From Candidatus Lucifugimonas marina (GTDB taxonomy: Bacteria; Chloroflexota; Dehalococcoidia; Lucifugimonadales; Lucifugimonadaceae), in the NCBI GenBank assembly GCA_029593915.1, contig CP046147.1, forward strand, positions 2,651,001-2,715,000: a stretch of DNA of 64,000 nucleotides, in the 5' to 3' direction. Within the stretch, counting starts at the first letter, position 1. Each line of letters opens with the position of its first letter. Under the pieces are notes generated by a model. The model saw only the letters and a program-made list of their open reading frames with translations. It had not been told where the DNA came from and made no database searches. Positions 9,120 to 17,967 of the stretch are shown in pieces. The position numbers were made by a program, and so were the translations under genes.

Positions 9120-10591
9120 CCCTGGTCCCTATTTTCCAACTGATCTTCTTGTCTATCTAAATCTCCATCTTCTGGACCTGCCCAGATCTTGAACTCACGA
9201 GTCGCCGCCTTGGCGAACGCAAGCATCACTGCATCTGCAAGGTCAGGACTCCGCTCGCCTCTCGACCGAAGTTCATCCTTACCTTCAATTCGCATCTGCC
9301 CACTGCTGTTGAACGAATACTTAATTGAAGCCAATTGCGATATCAGATCCGAATCGTTCGGAATCACAATTCGCTTGCCAACAAACCGCTCCCGCAAGCC
9401 GTCATACAATTCAGCTCGCAGATTCACAAACTGCTCCGACCTACTTGCCTTTCGAGCAACATTCACACCGATAACGTTTTTGATCTCCAACTCACGAAGT
9501 CGATCAACCACGCCGGCGCCAATCCCAATCTCATCGACCCGAATGGCATGCGGTGAATACTCCCGAGCCATGCTTGCAACACGCCCAGCCGTATTCATCG
9601 TGTCCCGACGACCGAATGATTCCAGTGAAATAATCTGCGCTCCTCGTCGAACGCAAATCGCAGTTCTATCGCTACCAAACCGAGCTACATCGACGCCCAG
9701 TTCCACTATCTGATCGACAGGATCAACCAACAACAGCGGATCGGAATTAGCGGCGAGTTCTACCAGATTCAATGGAATGAGCGTGTCCTCCGATTCACTC
9801 GGAAATTCGCCCATCACTCGCACCTGATACAGGTAGCTGTCCTTGCCCCAGTTACGTTCAGCGTCAGTGACCCAGTGCGGAGTCACCAGCGAAGGCAATA
9901 CCACATCGTTCTTCACAAGATTCGGAGTATCAAAAGCCGAAATGTGAATCGTCTTCCACAAACCTCGACGCTTGTGAAACGCCTCATAGAACGTGCCTTT
10001 GAGCGATGTTGGGTTACCTAATAGGAGAACTTTCGCACCCGCCGACGTCATCGATCCTTCTATCGCTTCGAAAATGCCCTCTCGAACACCTGAAGCCTCA
10101 TCGACAACAAACAGAATGTGTCCTTCGTGGAACCCCTGAAATCGCTCCGGCGTATCAGTAGATAACCCTTGCGCATAATGCTTATCCTCAAGCTCCAGGG
10201 ATGTCCTAAGTAACTTCCCTCCGACAACATCAGCATTGGCGTGATGAGCCCGACGAATCTCTCTCCACAGAATGTTTCTAACCTGATGAGCGGTCGGTGC
10301 GGTGGTAATCACGATGGCATCGGGATGACACATCAACCACCACAACACAACGTGCGCTGCAATGTACGTCTTGCCCGATCCGTTACAAGAACGAACAGCG
10401 ACTCTGGCGTGATCCCGAATTGCCTCAAGAATCTCTGTTTGCTTCGACCACGGACTTGCCCCCAGAGTTCCGGATGTGAAACCAACAGGGTCTTTCGCCC
10501 ATCGTTCACGAACCGACTCTGAGTACTGAGGAGTTTCTACACCACCAGAAGCCTTTGCCGGAGAATGCTGCTCAAGTGATCCGCTCCGCAC
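9116..10591 (-). CDS. Phage terminase large subunit (ATPase/nuclease)
   Basis: 491 aa. It has the packaging ATPase Walker A NGSGKT (about residue 70) and Walker B ILFVVDEASG (about residue 160). It also has an RNase-H-like nuclease domain with the acidic residues in VDVARFGSDRT and the late SPDLADAVML. All catalytic positions look intact. The start GTG at 10591 overlaps the stop of the zinc-ribbon gene by one base (TAGTG). The gene is part of a three-gene packaging cassette behind a LexA-type operator. Confidence 0.9.
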   Translation of the reverse strand: MRSGSLEQHSPAKASGGVETPQYSESVRERWAKDPVGFTSGTLGASPWSKQTEILEAIRDHARVAVRSCNGSGKTYIAAHVVLWWLMCHPDAIVITTAPTAHQVRNILWREIRRAHHANADVVGGKLLRTSLELEDKHYAQGLSTDTPERFQGFHEGHILFVVDEASGVREGIFEAIEGSMTSAGAKVLLLGNPTSLKGTFYEAFHKRRGLWKTIHISAFDTPNLVKNDVVLPSLVTPHWVTDAERNWGKDSYLYQVRVMGEFPSESEDTLIPLNLVELAANSDPLLLVDPVDQIVELGVDVARFGSDRTAICVRRGAQIISLESFGRRDTMNTAGRVASMAREYSPHAIRVDEIGIGAGVVDRLRELEIKNVIGVNVARKASRSEQFVNLRAELYDGLRERFVGKRIVIPNDSDLISQLASIKYSFNSSGQMRIEGKDELRSRGERSPDLADAVMLAFAKAATREFKIWAGPEDGDLDRQEDQLENRDQG

Positions 10592-10791
10592 TAATCGTCA
10601 CGTGGACTAAAAATGTGACCGCATGTCCGACATCGATAGCACGTGTTGGCCATCGGATCGGCTTTCTCTAATCGAACGGGAGCATCGTTTGCGCACCTCG
10701 GGCACGCTGCGTGCTGTTCACCACTCTCGCTACTGAGCGAACTCCCAATCCCATCCACCGCAACCAGCTTGGATTGCACTTCCATGTACAT
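10591..10791 (-). CDS. Small zinc-ribbon protein heading the packaging cassette
   Basis: 66 aa from the ATG at 10791, chosen because GGAG lies six bases before it; GTG codons at 10803 and 10794 are alternatives. There are two CxxC knuckles, CPRC and CRTCGH, separated by about 22 residues, so it is a zinc ribbon. It is the first gene of the unit and overlaps the terminase by one base. The position before TerL suggests a role like a small terminase subunit or a transcription factor, but that is inference. Confidence 0.7.
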   Translation of the reverse strand: MYMEVQSKLVAVDGIGSSLSSESGEQHAACPRCANDAPVRLEKADPMANTCYRCRTCGHIFSPRDD

Positions 10792-10802
10792 CACTTTCTC
10801 CA

Positions 10803-10828
10803 CTTATTAGAACATTTGTTCTAATAAG
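10803..10828. promoter_or_regulatory. LexA-type SOS operator (26-base palindrome)
   Basis: Two perfect 12-base arms, CTTATTAGAACA and TGTTCTAATAAG, surround TT. The core GAAC-ATTT-GTTC fits GAAC-N4-GTTC, the SOS box of Gram-positive bacteria; published work found the same box type in the Chloroflexota member Dehalococcoides. It ends 12 bases before the zinc-ribbon start codon, an ideal place for repression of the phage cassette. Confidence 0.7.
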
Positions 10829-10930
10829 CTATGCGCATACAGCAACACAGTCAAGAGATCAGTGACACTAAAACTAAAAAATTACTAAATGCCGTCAACA
10901 GCAACCAACACCCCCCGGCATTCTGAACAA

Positions 10931-11122
10931 CCGGTCCTCCCCCCGGTCACGGAGGAGCCAGAGAGGGCGTTTGCAGCGAGAGCCGAGTCGTCCGACCGCG
11001 ACTAACCCCGCACCCAAATCACAAACGGAACCAAACAGTCCCCCTTCCTTCGGGAAGGGGTTAGGGGATGGGTAGACTGCAGCGAGGGCCGAGTCGTCCG
11101 ACGACGAGCGCGACTAACGCCA
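10931..11122. repeat. Two copies of a dispersed non-coding repeat
   Basis: Copies at about 10931-11010 and 11036-11122 share the blocks GCAGCGAG-GCCGAGTCGTCCGAC and GCGACTAAC. A third, more diverged copy is at 48176-48281. The second copy starts with a small hairpin CCCCTTCC-TTC-GGGAAGGGG. Coding potential is absent. These look like an old REP-like family of this genome. Confidence 0.55.
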
Positions 11123-11125
11123 CCC

Positions 11126-11296
11126 GCGCAAAAAAGGCAGTAATGCGAGAACGCGTCGGGGGCTGGTCCGGCTGCGTTCCTCAATGCATTACCGCCCTGC
11201 ACAAAGGTTCTCACCCTCCGCATGTTGCCGGTGTGAAGGCAGCGAAATAGCCATGATGAACACATGAAGACACCGTTCAACATAGCCATTTCGCAG
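11126..11296. repeat. Two large imperfect hairpins
   Basis: The arm GGCAGTAATGC...GAGAACGC (from 11126) pairs with GCGTTCCTCAATGCATTACCGCC (from about 11173), differing by a four-base insertion and two transitions. A second hairpin pairs GCGAAATAGCCATG (from 11239) with CATAGCCATTTCGC (to 11296), where both mismatches are G-T. The compensating changes suggest structured RNA or a MITE rather than chance. The arms are listed as short pieces only. Confidence 0.4.
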
Positions 11297-11308
11297 TACG
11301 TTTTACGC

Positions 11309-11330
11309 GATATTTAACTGGTTAAATATC
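11309..11330. promoter_or_regulatory. Perfect 22-base palindrome, likely operator
   Basis: GATATTTAAC-TG-GTTAAATATC has ten-base perfect arms and is AT-rich, like operators of dimeric repressors. It lies 108 bases before the NAD-epimerase start. No regulator gene is adjacent. Confidence 0.5.
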
Positions 11331-11437
11331 ACACCCGTCTTCAGTCATATTGTTCGCCATTCGCACCAATCTAACCGATATGATTTGCACATTAAATTCG
11401 CTGGCCACAAAGCAGAAAATTTTTAAGGAATCACACA

Positions 11438-12196
11438 ATGAAAGTTCTCGTCACCGGCTCATCAGGTCTCATCGGCTCAATGCTGATAAACGCAATGTCC
11501 GATTCATTCGAAATATCCGCCCTCGATGCACGTGAATCAGAACACGCGCCTGATGTACCAACTCTCATCGCCGATGGCTCCGACTACGACTCCATGTCAA
11601 AAGCTTTCGAAGGTGTCGACGCGGTAGTGCATCTCGCTGCAAATGCACCAGTCGATACCCCATGGCCCGACGTCCTGAAGAACAATATCTCGAACACTCA
11701 CAACGTCTACGAAGCAGCCCGTCAGCACGGCGTGAAGCGAGTCGTATTCGCGAGTTCTAACCACGCCGTCGGGAACTTTGAAATGGACGAGCCTTACAGC
11801 CGGATTCGAGTTGGTGACTATGAAGGACTAACACCCGGTGGGTTCAAAACAATCGATCATACGGTTCCGATCCGCCCCGACTCCGATTACGGCGTCAGCA
11901 AGGCATTTGGTGAAGCCACAGGAGCCTACTATCACGAGCACTTCGGACTCGAAGTCGCATGCCTCCGCATCGGCACAGTCAACCCTGCGAACAGCCCTGA
12001 GGGCAACATCCGAATGCTTGCAACATGGCTGAGCCACCGCGATCTCACCGATCTGGTGACAAAGTGCCTAACCCAGCCGCTCGGATTCGAAATCTTCTAC
12101 GGTGTGTCCGACAACACATGGCGATTCTGGGACACAGACCACGCCAAGAAAACAATCGGCTACGCACCGCAAGACAACGCAGAAGACTGGCGATAG
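11438..12196 (+). CDS. NAD-dependent epimerase/dehydratase (uronate-dehydrogenase-like)
   Basis: 252 aa extended SDR. The Rossmann motif TGSSGLIG is at residues 6-13, HLAA at about 65-68, and the catalytic YGVSK at 151-155 with an upstream Ser pair ASSNHAVG. Length and the SSNHAVG segment resemble uronate dehydrogenases and related sugar oxidoreductases rather than the 300+ aa epimerases. AAGGA at 11425-11429 gives a clear ribosome site. It may be controlled by the palindrome at 11309. Confidence 0.8.
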   Translation: MKVLVTGSSGLIGSMLINAMSDSFEISALDARESEHAPDVPTLIADGSDYDSMSKAFEGVDAVVHLAANAPVDTPWPDVLKNNISNTHNVYEAARQHGVKRVVFASSNHAVGNFEMDEPYSRIRVGDYEGLTPGGFKTIDHTVPIRPDSDYGVSKAFGEATGAYYHEHFGLEVACLRIGTVNPANSPEGNIRMLATWLSHRDLTDLVTKCLTQPLGFEIFYGVSDNTWRFWDTDHAKKTIGYAPQDNAEDWR

Positions 12197-12233
12197 TCGA
12201 ACCTACCGCTCTACAAGAACAGAACCCGAGACT

Positions 12234-13400
12234 CTAGTCGTCGCTAGAGTTTTCGGACTTCTTGTTCCGACCGTCAATAATCGGTCCGTCGGTGTTCACG
12301 CGACGCTCTTGAGGCTGGTTACCATCGATAACCGGACCATCGGTGTTAGCACGTCCTCGCTCGGGCGCACCACCGCGATCATTTCGACGAGGACCACGAG
12401 ATCCTCCGCCTCTGTCATCACGACGTGGACCTCGGGAATAACCACCGTCACGTGAATCACGTCCGCCACGGTCGTCACGCCTTGGGGCGCGGTCATCTCT
12501 GCGAGGACCACGTGAGTCGCCCCGGCGATCATCTCTGTCATCACGACGCGGACCGCGTGAATATCCACCACCGCCACGTGAATCTCGTCCACCTCGATCA
12601 TCCCTGTCATCACGACCAGGACCTCGGGAATAACCACCATCGCGAGAATCTCGCCCACCACGGTCATCCCTACGAGGACCACGAGAGTCGCCCCGGCGAT
12701 CATCGAATCGCCCACGATTATCACGCGGCGCACCCCGAGAATCTCGAGAGTCACGCCCACGATAATCTTCTACAGATTCGCGCTCGTCACGACGATCATC
12801 ACGACGTTTAGGTCGACCACCATCGTCTGGAATTTCGCTACGGTATCGCCCCGTCGGTGCACCACGGTTTCCAAAGCTAGAGCTCGCCGATTCGCCTCTA
12901 TCTACGATCCGAGTTCGTGAAGTCGTCTGGCGATGATCTGAACGTCGCTCTTCTTCCTCGTCACCATCGTCTGATCGGCGTGGCCTTCGACTTCGCAACT
13001 CTTCCAACGCGTCCAGACCAGCCTCGGTAGCCATCGTCCGGCCAATACCCGTGTACCGCGCGTAACCCTGACTAACCAACTGAGCCATCTTGGCTCGAGC
13101 CGTGGCGGGATCAATATTCCGGAACCATCGAGCAATCATCAAATAGCAAAGTTCAAGCGGAGTGAGACTTTCCTCGGTTCCAACCAAAACATAAAGGACA
13201 CGATCCCCTGCGCTCTGCATTTCTCGGAATGCCGGTGCCGACGGAATCATCCCCGTCAGATCCCAGGCTGCGATTACCCACTCTTTCTCCTCATCAGAAA
13301 GACGCGCCCAAGCACGCTGTCGCTTCGCCTCAAGATCAGTCGATTGACCGGGGCGATGCGGAACGGAGGAGAGATCGATGTTGTGAATAATTTCGGGCAT
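12234..13400 (-). CDS. Protein with a helical N-terminal domain and a long RGG/RDD-repeat tail
   Basis: 388 aa. Residues 1-135 form a folded, mostly helical domain that includes WVIAAWDLTGMIPSA and a PLELCYLMIARWF segment; residues 100-130 look like a winged helix. Residues 140-350 are a disordered tail of about 15 units such as RGPRRDDRGGRDSRD, rich in Arg, Asp and Gly. The very end holds a duplicated motif NTDGPVIDG / NTDGPIIDG spaced by about 14 residues. Arg-Gly-Asp tails bind RNA and can drive condensation in other proteins. I do not recognise the N-terminal domain, so function is open. Confidence 0.8.
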   Translation of the reverse strand: MPEIIHNIDLSSVPHRPGQSTDLEAKRQRAWARLSDEEKEWVIAAWDLTGMIPSAPAFREMQSAGDRVLYVLVGTEESLTPLELCYLMIARWFRNIDPATARAKMAQLVSQGYARYTGIGRTMATEAGLDALEELRSRRPRRSDDGDEEEERRSDHRQTTSRTRIVDRGESASSSFGNRGAPTGRYRSEIPDDGGRPKRRDDRRDERESVEDYRGRDSRDSRGAPRDNRGRFDDRRGDSRGPRRDDRGGRDSRDGGYSRGPGRDDRDDRGGRDSRGGGGYSRGPRRDDRDDRRGDSRGPRRDDRAPRRDDRGGRDSRDGGYSRGPRRDDRGGGSRGPRRNDRGGAPERGRANTDGPVIDGNQPQERRVNTDGPIIDGRNKKSENSSDD

Positions 13401-13637
13401 CGTTAAATGATGGACTCGATCTCATCACACAACAAGCACAAATTGTTAACCCAATAAATCACCACTCACATGGCATGACTACCGACCAATGTGTCATCCT
13501 GAGCTCCGTCGAAAGACGACAGGCAACCCAACCCTTCGCGCTCTAGTTTTCTTCTCCCTCCTCTCGCCATGTAAAAAACAAACAAATCTCACGCCCTGCA
13601 AATCACCACCCAACATCACCCTGCTACCATCTCGAAT

Positions 13638-14612
13638 GTGACTACATCAAACACCCAATACGCCCTGGCTGCCGATATAGGCGGCACAAACATCCGAGCT
13701 GCCCTAGTCGATTCAGACGGTCGAATGACCGGCAGAGGATCGATCGACACCCTCCCTGAAAGAGGAATCGAAGATGCCAGCGAACGATTAGCCCGCCTGC
13801 TAAAAGCAGCTCGTGCGACTGCACCATCCGGAGCAGAAATCGTTGGAGTAGGTGTTTCGACCGCTGGTCCTATCCGACCCGCCACCGGAACCTACAACCA
13901 CCCGCCAAACCTCCCCGGGTGGCACGATAAATCGATGAAGTCGTCGCTTTCTGAAGCGATGGAAACACCCGTTTGGGTCGGTCACGACGCCACACTTGCT
14001 GCTCTTGCCGAAACTCGATTTGGCGATCACGTCGGGGCCGAAAACCTCATCTACGTCACCATCAGTACCGGTGTAGGTGGCGGAATTATTGCTAACAGCG
14101 AAATGGTTACTGGCTCAGCCGGAGGAGCCGGCGAAGTAGGGCACCTGGCAGTGCGAACCGGAGCCTACAAGTGCAACGTCGGCTGCGATGGCTGTTTCGA
14201 AGGTAACGCCTCTGGACCTGCTATTGCCAAGATTGCACGTGACCGATGGACAGGCGAAGGGGCACTCGCTGATCTTGCCGACGGCGATCCCGAAAATATC
14301 ACTTCACGAATGGTGTTCGATGCCGCTGACGATGGCGACCCCGTCGCTCAAGGCGTAGTCGATCTTACGATTCAAAACGTCAGTATCGGTCTCGGCATGT
14401 TAATCAACGTCTTCAACCCGGAAGCACTCGTCATTGGTGGCGGAGTCGTCCAAGGACTTCAACGTCACTGGGAGAAGCTAAAAGAAACAGTGATCGAAAA
14501 GTCACTCCCCGGCTACGGCAAAACAACGCCACTAACAGCCACCCGACTCGGCGACGACGTAAGCCTCCTCGGAGCAGCCCAACTAGCCTTCCGCCAGGCA
14601 AGACGCCAGTAG
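13638..14612 (+). CDS. ROK-family sugar kinase (glucokinase-like)
   Basis: 324 aa. Phosphorylates a hexose with ATP. It has the phosphate-1 motif ADIGGTNIRAAL (residues 11-22), the catalytic region GHDATLAALAE, STGVGGG, and the ROK zinc cluster CNVGCDGCFEGNASG. The start is GTG at 13638 without a visible ribosome site, which suggests a leaderless mRNA. An RDD-family membrane protein follows 22 bases later. Confidence 0.85.
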   Translation: MTTSNTQYALAADIGGTNIRAALVDSDGRMTGRGSIDTLPERGIEDASERLARLLKAARATAPSGAEIVGVGVSTAGPIRPATGTYNHPPNLPGWHDKSMKSSLSEAMETPVWVGHDATLAALAETRFGDHVGAENLIYVTISTGVGGGIIANSEMVTGSAGGAGEVGHLAVRTGAYKCNVGCDGCFEGNASGPAIAKIARDRWTGEGALADLADGDPENITSRMVFDAADDGDPVAQGVVDLTIQNVSIGLGMLINVFNPEALVIGGGVVQGLQRHWEKLKETVIEKSLPGYGKTTPLTATRLGDDVSLLGAAQLAFRQARRQ

Positions 14613-14634
14613 CACTCTAGCAGTAAGGACTCAA

Positions 14635-15120
14635 GTGGCAAAAACCTTACGCCTGATACGAAGACATCTGGCGTTGGCGCTGGATTTTTTCGCTGTGCTT
14701 GCGGTCGCACGAGTCATTACTGCAGGATTTTCGTTCCTGCAATCCGCACAAGTCAGAGCAGAAATGACGCTGACATCGCTCACAACAACCCACGACCATG
14801 TCAGCGATGAAGCCAGATTCGGGTCGTTCATTGCCATCGGATTTACATATTTCGTCGCGTCCGAGTGGCGATTCGGGCAAACCGTGGGCAAGCGAGTATT
14901 TCTTCTAAAAGTATTCATGCGAAACGGAGATCCCCTGACACTTAAAGCGAGCATCATCCGAAACTTTTATCGCTTGCTAGATCTATTCACCGTCATTCTT
15001 CCTGTCGGAATGTTCGCTGTGATCATTTCCCCTTTAGAACTTCGACTTGGAGACCATTTAGCAAGAACACGGGTTATGCCGATGTACAAAGGGCACCCAG
15101 AATTTAATTTCGACGACTGA
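14635..15120 (+). CDS. RDD-family membrane protein
   Basis: 161 aa, with three to four TM helices. Typical RDD features are the Arg-rich N-terminus followed by ALDFFAVL (Asp in the first TM), then WRFGQTVGKRVFLLKV, the IIRNFYRLLD segment and the final RLGDHLARTRV. The family is poorly defined; some members are Na+/H+ antiporters and others insert or shelter proteins. TAAGGAC precedes the GTG start. It is likely co-transcribed with the kinase. Confidence 0.8.
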   Translation: MAKTLRLIRRHLALALDFFAVLAVARVITAGFSFLQSAQVRAEMTLTSLTTTHDHVSDEARFGSFIAIGFTYFVASEWRFGQTVGKRVFLLKVFMRNGDPLTLKASIIRNFYRLLDLFTVILPVGMFAVIISPLELRLGDHLARTRVMPMYKGHPEFNFDD

Positions 15121-15139
15121 CTTTCAAGTTGCCTCAATC

Positions 15140-15172
15140 CACGTCATCCTGAATCGAGTTCAGGATGACGTG
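15140..15172. repeat. Perfect hairpin repeat (REP-like)
   Basis: CACGTCATCCTGAA - TCGAG - TTCAGGATGACGTG, 14-base arms. Related pieces occur at 7786 (GTCATTCTGAAC), 13494 (GTCATCCTGAG) and, as a perfect hairpin, 55071-55097. It lies between two convergent genes and can act as a terminator for both. It also encodes the last residues of the recombinase. Confidence 0.7.
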
Positions 15173-16697
15173 AACGCAATTGACCGGCATGCTGTTTGTC
15201 GGTCGGGATCACGGTTTCTACTCTCACTGAATTACCAGTGACGACTGTACGTTCGACGACCAATCTAAGTAGTTGTTGCTGCTCTTCGAATGTGAGTACA
15301 TCTAGCCCAGCCGCAACCTCCCCACAGAAGCGTTCTAAATGCTCGAGGGCGGACTTGTGTGACTGTTCTTGGGTTTCGTGCTGTATAGACTCTTCTAGCT
15401 GCTTCTCAAGGGCTTTCCTACGGGCACTTAGCTGATTCATCTCAAGCTTGTAACGATCAAGCTCTATGGCTTCGTTGCGGTAAGCATCAGTCATACGATT
15501 TTCTTGAACCACAACTCGTTTCAGCGCTAGGCCGATCTGTTTCTTATTGAGATCGAGTTCGTTCGCAACTGCAGAGTCGGCAAGTTGTTTGCGGTACTGA
15601 TCCGCGAGTAGTTCAGGATTTTTTAGCGAATCGGATACAGCATCCCATACCGCCCGCTCAATCGGCTCAGCCGGAATGTACGAACCGTTGCAAACACGAG
15701 ATCCGACTATTTTGTCGACGTTGTTGCAGCGGTAGAAGCGATTTTTATACCTCGCCTTACCGGCCAGTCTCGATCCACACTCAGGGCAGAAGATCAGCCC
15801 ACGAAGCAGATATTCTCGCTTAACGTTCCGTTTTGAGATTGCTTTGTTTTCATGGAGCTTAGATTGAGCTCGATTCCAGATGGCATCTGAAACTATTCTT
15901 GGAACAGGGATCTTTATCCACTCAGATTCAGGTCTTTGCCTGGTCGTGGTTCTTCGGCCGCCTTCGCCCTTCACTCGTTCAGTCTGCTGGTAAAGGAGCT
16001 CGCCACGATATGCGGTATTCGACAAGATCTTCCTGATTACTGACGGGTACCACCGAGTTGATTTAGTTGCAGTCAGTATTCCTTGGTCTTGGAGTCGTCC
16101 GGCGATGCTCCTGATGGTCATGCCTTCTTCAACGAACCACCGATAAATAGACCTAACCAACTGAGCGTTATCATCGTTGATTCCAAGCGTCGCTCTGGTA
16201 TGTCCACTTCGAGGAATGTAATTGAACCCAAGCGGTTCGATGCGTACCGGCAAGACCCCCTGTCTCGCCCAGTAGAGTTTTCCACGCCTGGTTCGCTCGG
16301 AAATCTTGGTCTTCTCGTATTCAGCCATTGCGCCATGAACATGAAGTTGGAACTTACCTTCAGCCGTGTCAGCAACTGCACCCGTTAGGAATGTGACCTC
16401 AACACCAGCTTCTCGTAATTCTTCGACGAGTATCACCAGCTTTGCACCAGAAGCTAAGCGATCTGGACTCTGCACATATACGTGCCCGATGTCCCCGGTT
16501 TCTGAGAGATCACGAAGGCGATCCAATTGGGGTCGAGCCAAATCATCCCGGCTGTAGCCCTCATCAACGAACTCCTGCCAGTCGACTTCGCCCACATGCT
16601 TGATCACATCACGTAATTCAGCGAGCTGGCTCTGGACGGTCTGCTCGTCTTCCTGACGCTGGCTGGATACTCGCGCGTAAATCGCTTTTCCTGTCAT
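15144..16697 (-). CDS. Large serine recombinase (integrase type)
   Basis: 517 aa from the ATG at 16697, which has an excellent GGGAGG site; the open frame extends upstream to 16772. The N-terminal resolvase domain has YARVSS with catalytic Ser11, then DEGYSRDD and SPDRLASG. A recombinase domain follows (RRGKLYWARQG...), then a zinc ribbon CPEC...CNN...VCNG, and a coiled coil (about 390-460). This is the layout of phage and ICE integrases that catalyse one-way recombination. The C-terminal tail RHPELDSG is encoded by the REP-like hairpin, so the original end was replaced by a repeat insertion. It marks the 15-21 kb region as an integrated element. Confidence 0.9.
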   Translation of the reverse strand: MTGKAIYARVSSQRQEDEQTVQSQLAELRDVIKHVGEVDWQEFVDEGYSRDDLARPQLDRLRDLSETGDIGHVYVQSPDRLASGAKLVILVEELREAGVEVTFLTGAVADTAEGKFQLHVHGAMAEYEKTKISERTRRGKLYWARQGVLPVRIEPLGFNYIPRSGHTRATLGINDDNAQLVRSIYRWFVEEGMTIRSIAGRLQDQGILTATKSTRWYPSVIRKILSNTAYRGELLYQQTERVKGEGGRRTTTRQRPESEWIKIPVPRIVSDAIWNRAQSKLHENKAISKRNVKREYLLRGLIFCPECGSRLAGKARYKNRFYRCNNVDKIVGSRVCNGSYIPAEPIERAVWDAVSDSLKNPELLADQYRKQLADSAVANELDLNKKQIGLALKRVVVQENRMTDAYRNEAIELDRYKLEMNQLSARRKALEKQLEESIQHETQEQSHKSALEHLERFCGEVAAGLDVLTFEEQQQLLRLVVERTVVTGNSVRVETVIPTDKQHAGQLRSRHPELDSG

Positions 16698-16755
16698 ATT
16701 GAATTCCTCCCGGTCTGGATCGATACCGTCTGGCTGGTTAGGTAGGCTAAGCAGG

Positions 16756-17673
16756 TCATTCAGCGCGCTCAAGCGGTTTAGCTGAACACAACTCGCATTC
16801 AGAGTCCTGGATCATCCGGCGAACTTTTGTCTTAGGTGAAAGGGCGTCAGAAAGATACGACTGTGCGATGCTCAGTTTTCTCAACTGCTTTTTGAGCTCG
16901 GCGTTGGCATCGGATGAACGGAGTTGCTCTAGTACTTCTGCGACCTTCTCGGCGGTCCGTGCTTCTGTCGGCGATCGCTTCCGGGTCGGTCCGGGCACCC
17001 TACGTGGTCTCGTCGTCTTTTGTGTCGGTCTTGGATTGATTCTCGAAAACAGTGTTCCGATCAGATCTTCCCGCTGCGTATCGTCGGTTTCGGGAAGTGC
17101 TTTGTTGATCGCTGTCGCAACCACGTTACGAAGTTTGATTCGTTCTTCTTTGTAGCCTGCAGCTGTTCGTTTCAGAGCAGCAAGCAAGTTAATCACCTTT
17201 CGACCTAAAAGAGTGGCATTCATGTGTCGATGGAAGTAATCGTACTGGCTGAATGCTTCAGGACCAGAAGAGGTCTCATCCCACTCCTGCGAGACCTCTT
17301 CCTCTGCCTCGGTTCTGGGATCTGGCCATCCAATTTTGCCAATCTCAAAACCCTCCCAGCCTAGAGGTATCGCCCCCTTATCCATTGGTGATTGGATCTT
17401 GCCCTTGAGGACATTGCCCATGTATGTCAAGGCACGGTAGTGCTCTTCAAGCTCGTCGGGTGGAAGTGTTGAAGCGGTCTTCCCAATTAGAGAGCGCTTT
17501 TTCAAGTTGTAGCGAATTACATCCTCAGTTGGAATAACTTCCAAACCAAGACGACTCTTGTCTTTCACTGCCAGCCTGCCACGGATTTCTGAATAGGTCA
17601 GTCCTCCGGCTCGAAGCCGGGCAGCATGCTCCCATATCTCGGGATTGTCATCCCATTGCGACCTTCTCGCCAT
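16756..17673 (-). CDS. Unknown DNA-binding-like protein next to the recombinase
   Basis: 305 aa, basic. The N-terminus LRAGGLTYSEIRGRL is a helix-turn-helix of the kind used in resolvase or terminase-small proteins. The middle is acidic, and the C-terminal third is a basic linker (TRPRRVPGPTRKR) followed by a coiled coil and a CELC pair. It ends 58 bases before the recombinase start on the same strand, so the two form an operon. It could be a recombination directionality factor or element regulator; I do not recognise a family. Confidence 0.6.
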   Translation of the reverse strand: MARRSQWDDNPEIWEHAARLRAGGLTYSEIRGRLAVKDKSRLGLEVIPTEDVIRYNLKKRSLIGKTASTLPPDELEEHYRALTYMGNVLKGKIQSPMDKGAIPLGWEGFEIGKIGWPDPRTEAEEEVSQEWDETSSGPEAFSQYDYFHRHMNATLLGRKVINLLAALKRTAAGYKEERIKLRNVVATAINKALPETDDTQREDLIGTLFSRINPRPTQKTTRPRRVPGPTRKRSPTEARTAEKVAEVLEQLRSSDANAELKKQLRKLSIAQSYLSDALSPKTKVRRMIQDSECELCSAKPLERAE

Positions 17674-17778
17674 TAGCTTTAACCCACTATGTTTTGCACA
17701 TTGTTTGATTTTTCTATATTCCGATTATAGCTAATATTTTCGCCTATGTTTTCGATCGATGTCTGAAACGCTGATCCC

Positions 17779-17967
17779 ATGGCTGCAAGACGGACTCGGG
17801 ATCCTGAATTCGAAGTAGAACTGGTAAGTGTCGAGGTCGGCGACCCTGATGCGCGGTTGCGCCTTGCATACAGGCTCCTTCTTAAGGCCACAGGTCGAGC
17901 CCGAATGCCGCGAGAGATCGAAAGCGCGAGACGAATAGATGAAGAGGAGCGGACGAAGCCCGAGTGA
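17779..17967 (+). CDS. Small hypothetical protein of the integrated element
   Basis: 62 aa, charged, helical in its second half (RLAYRLLLKATGRARMPREI). It is divergent from the 305-aa protein, so a shared promoter lies in 17674-17778. Codon use looks like protein coding. No family recognised. Confidence 0.5.
   Translation: MAARRTRDPEFEVELVSVEVGDPDARLRLAYRLLLKATGRARMPREIESARRIDEEERTKPE

Noticed and set aside
12296-12811. Long open frames on both strands inside the Arg/Asp/Gly-repeat gene, or a CRISPR-like array there
   Set aside because: They are mirror frames of a low-complexity repeat; units vary in length and there are no spacers.
16698-16772. Longer recombinase start at 16772
   Set aside because: It would overlap the upstream gene, and the ATG at 16697 has a perfect ribosome site and starts right at the catalytic domain.
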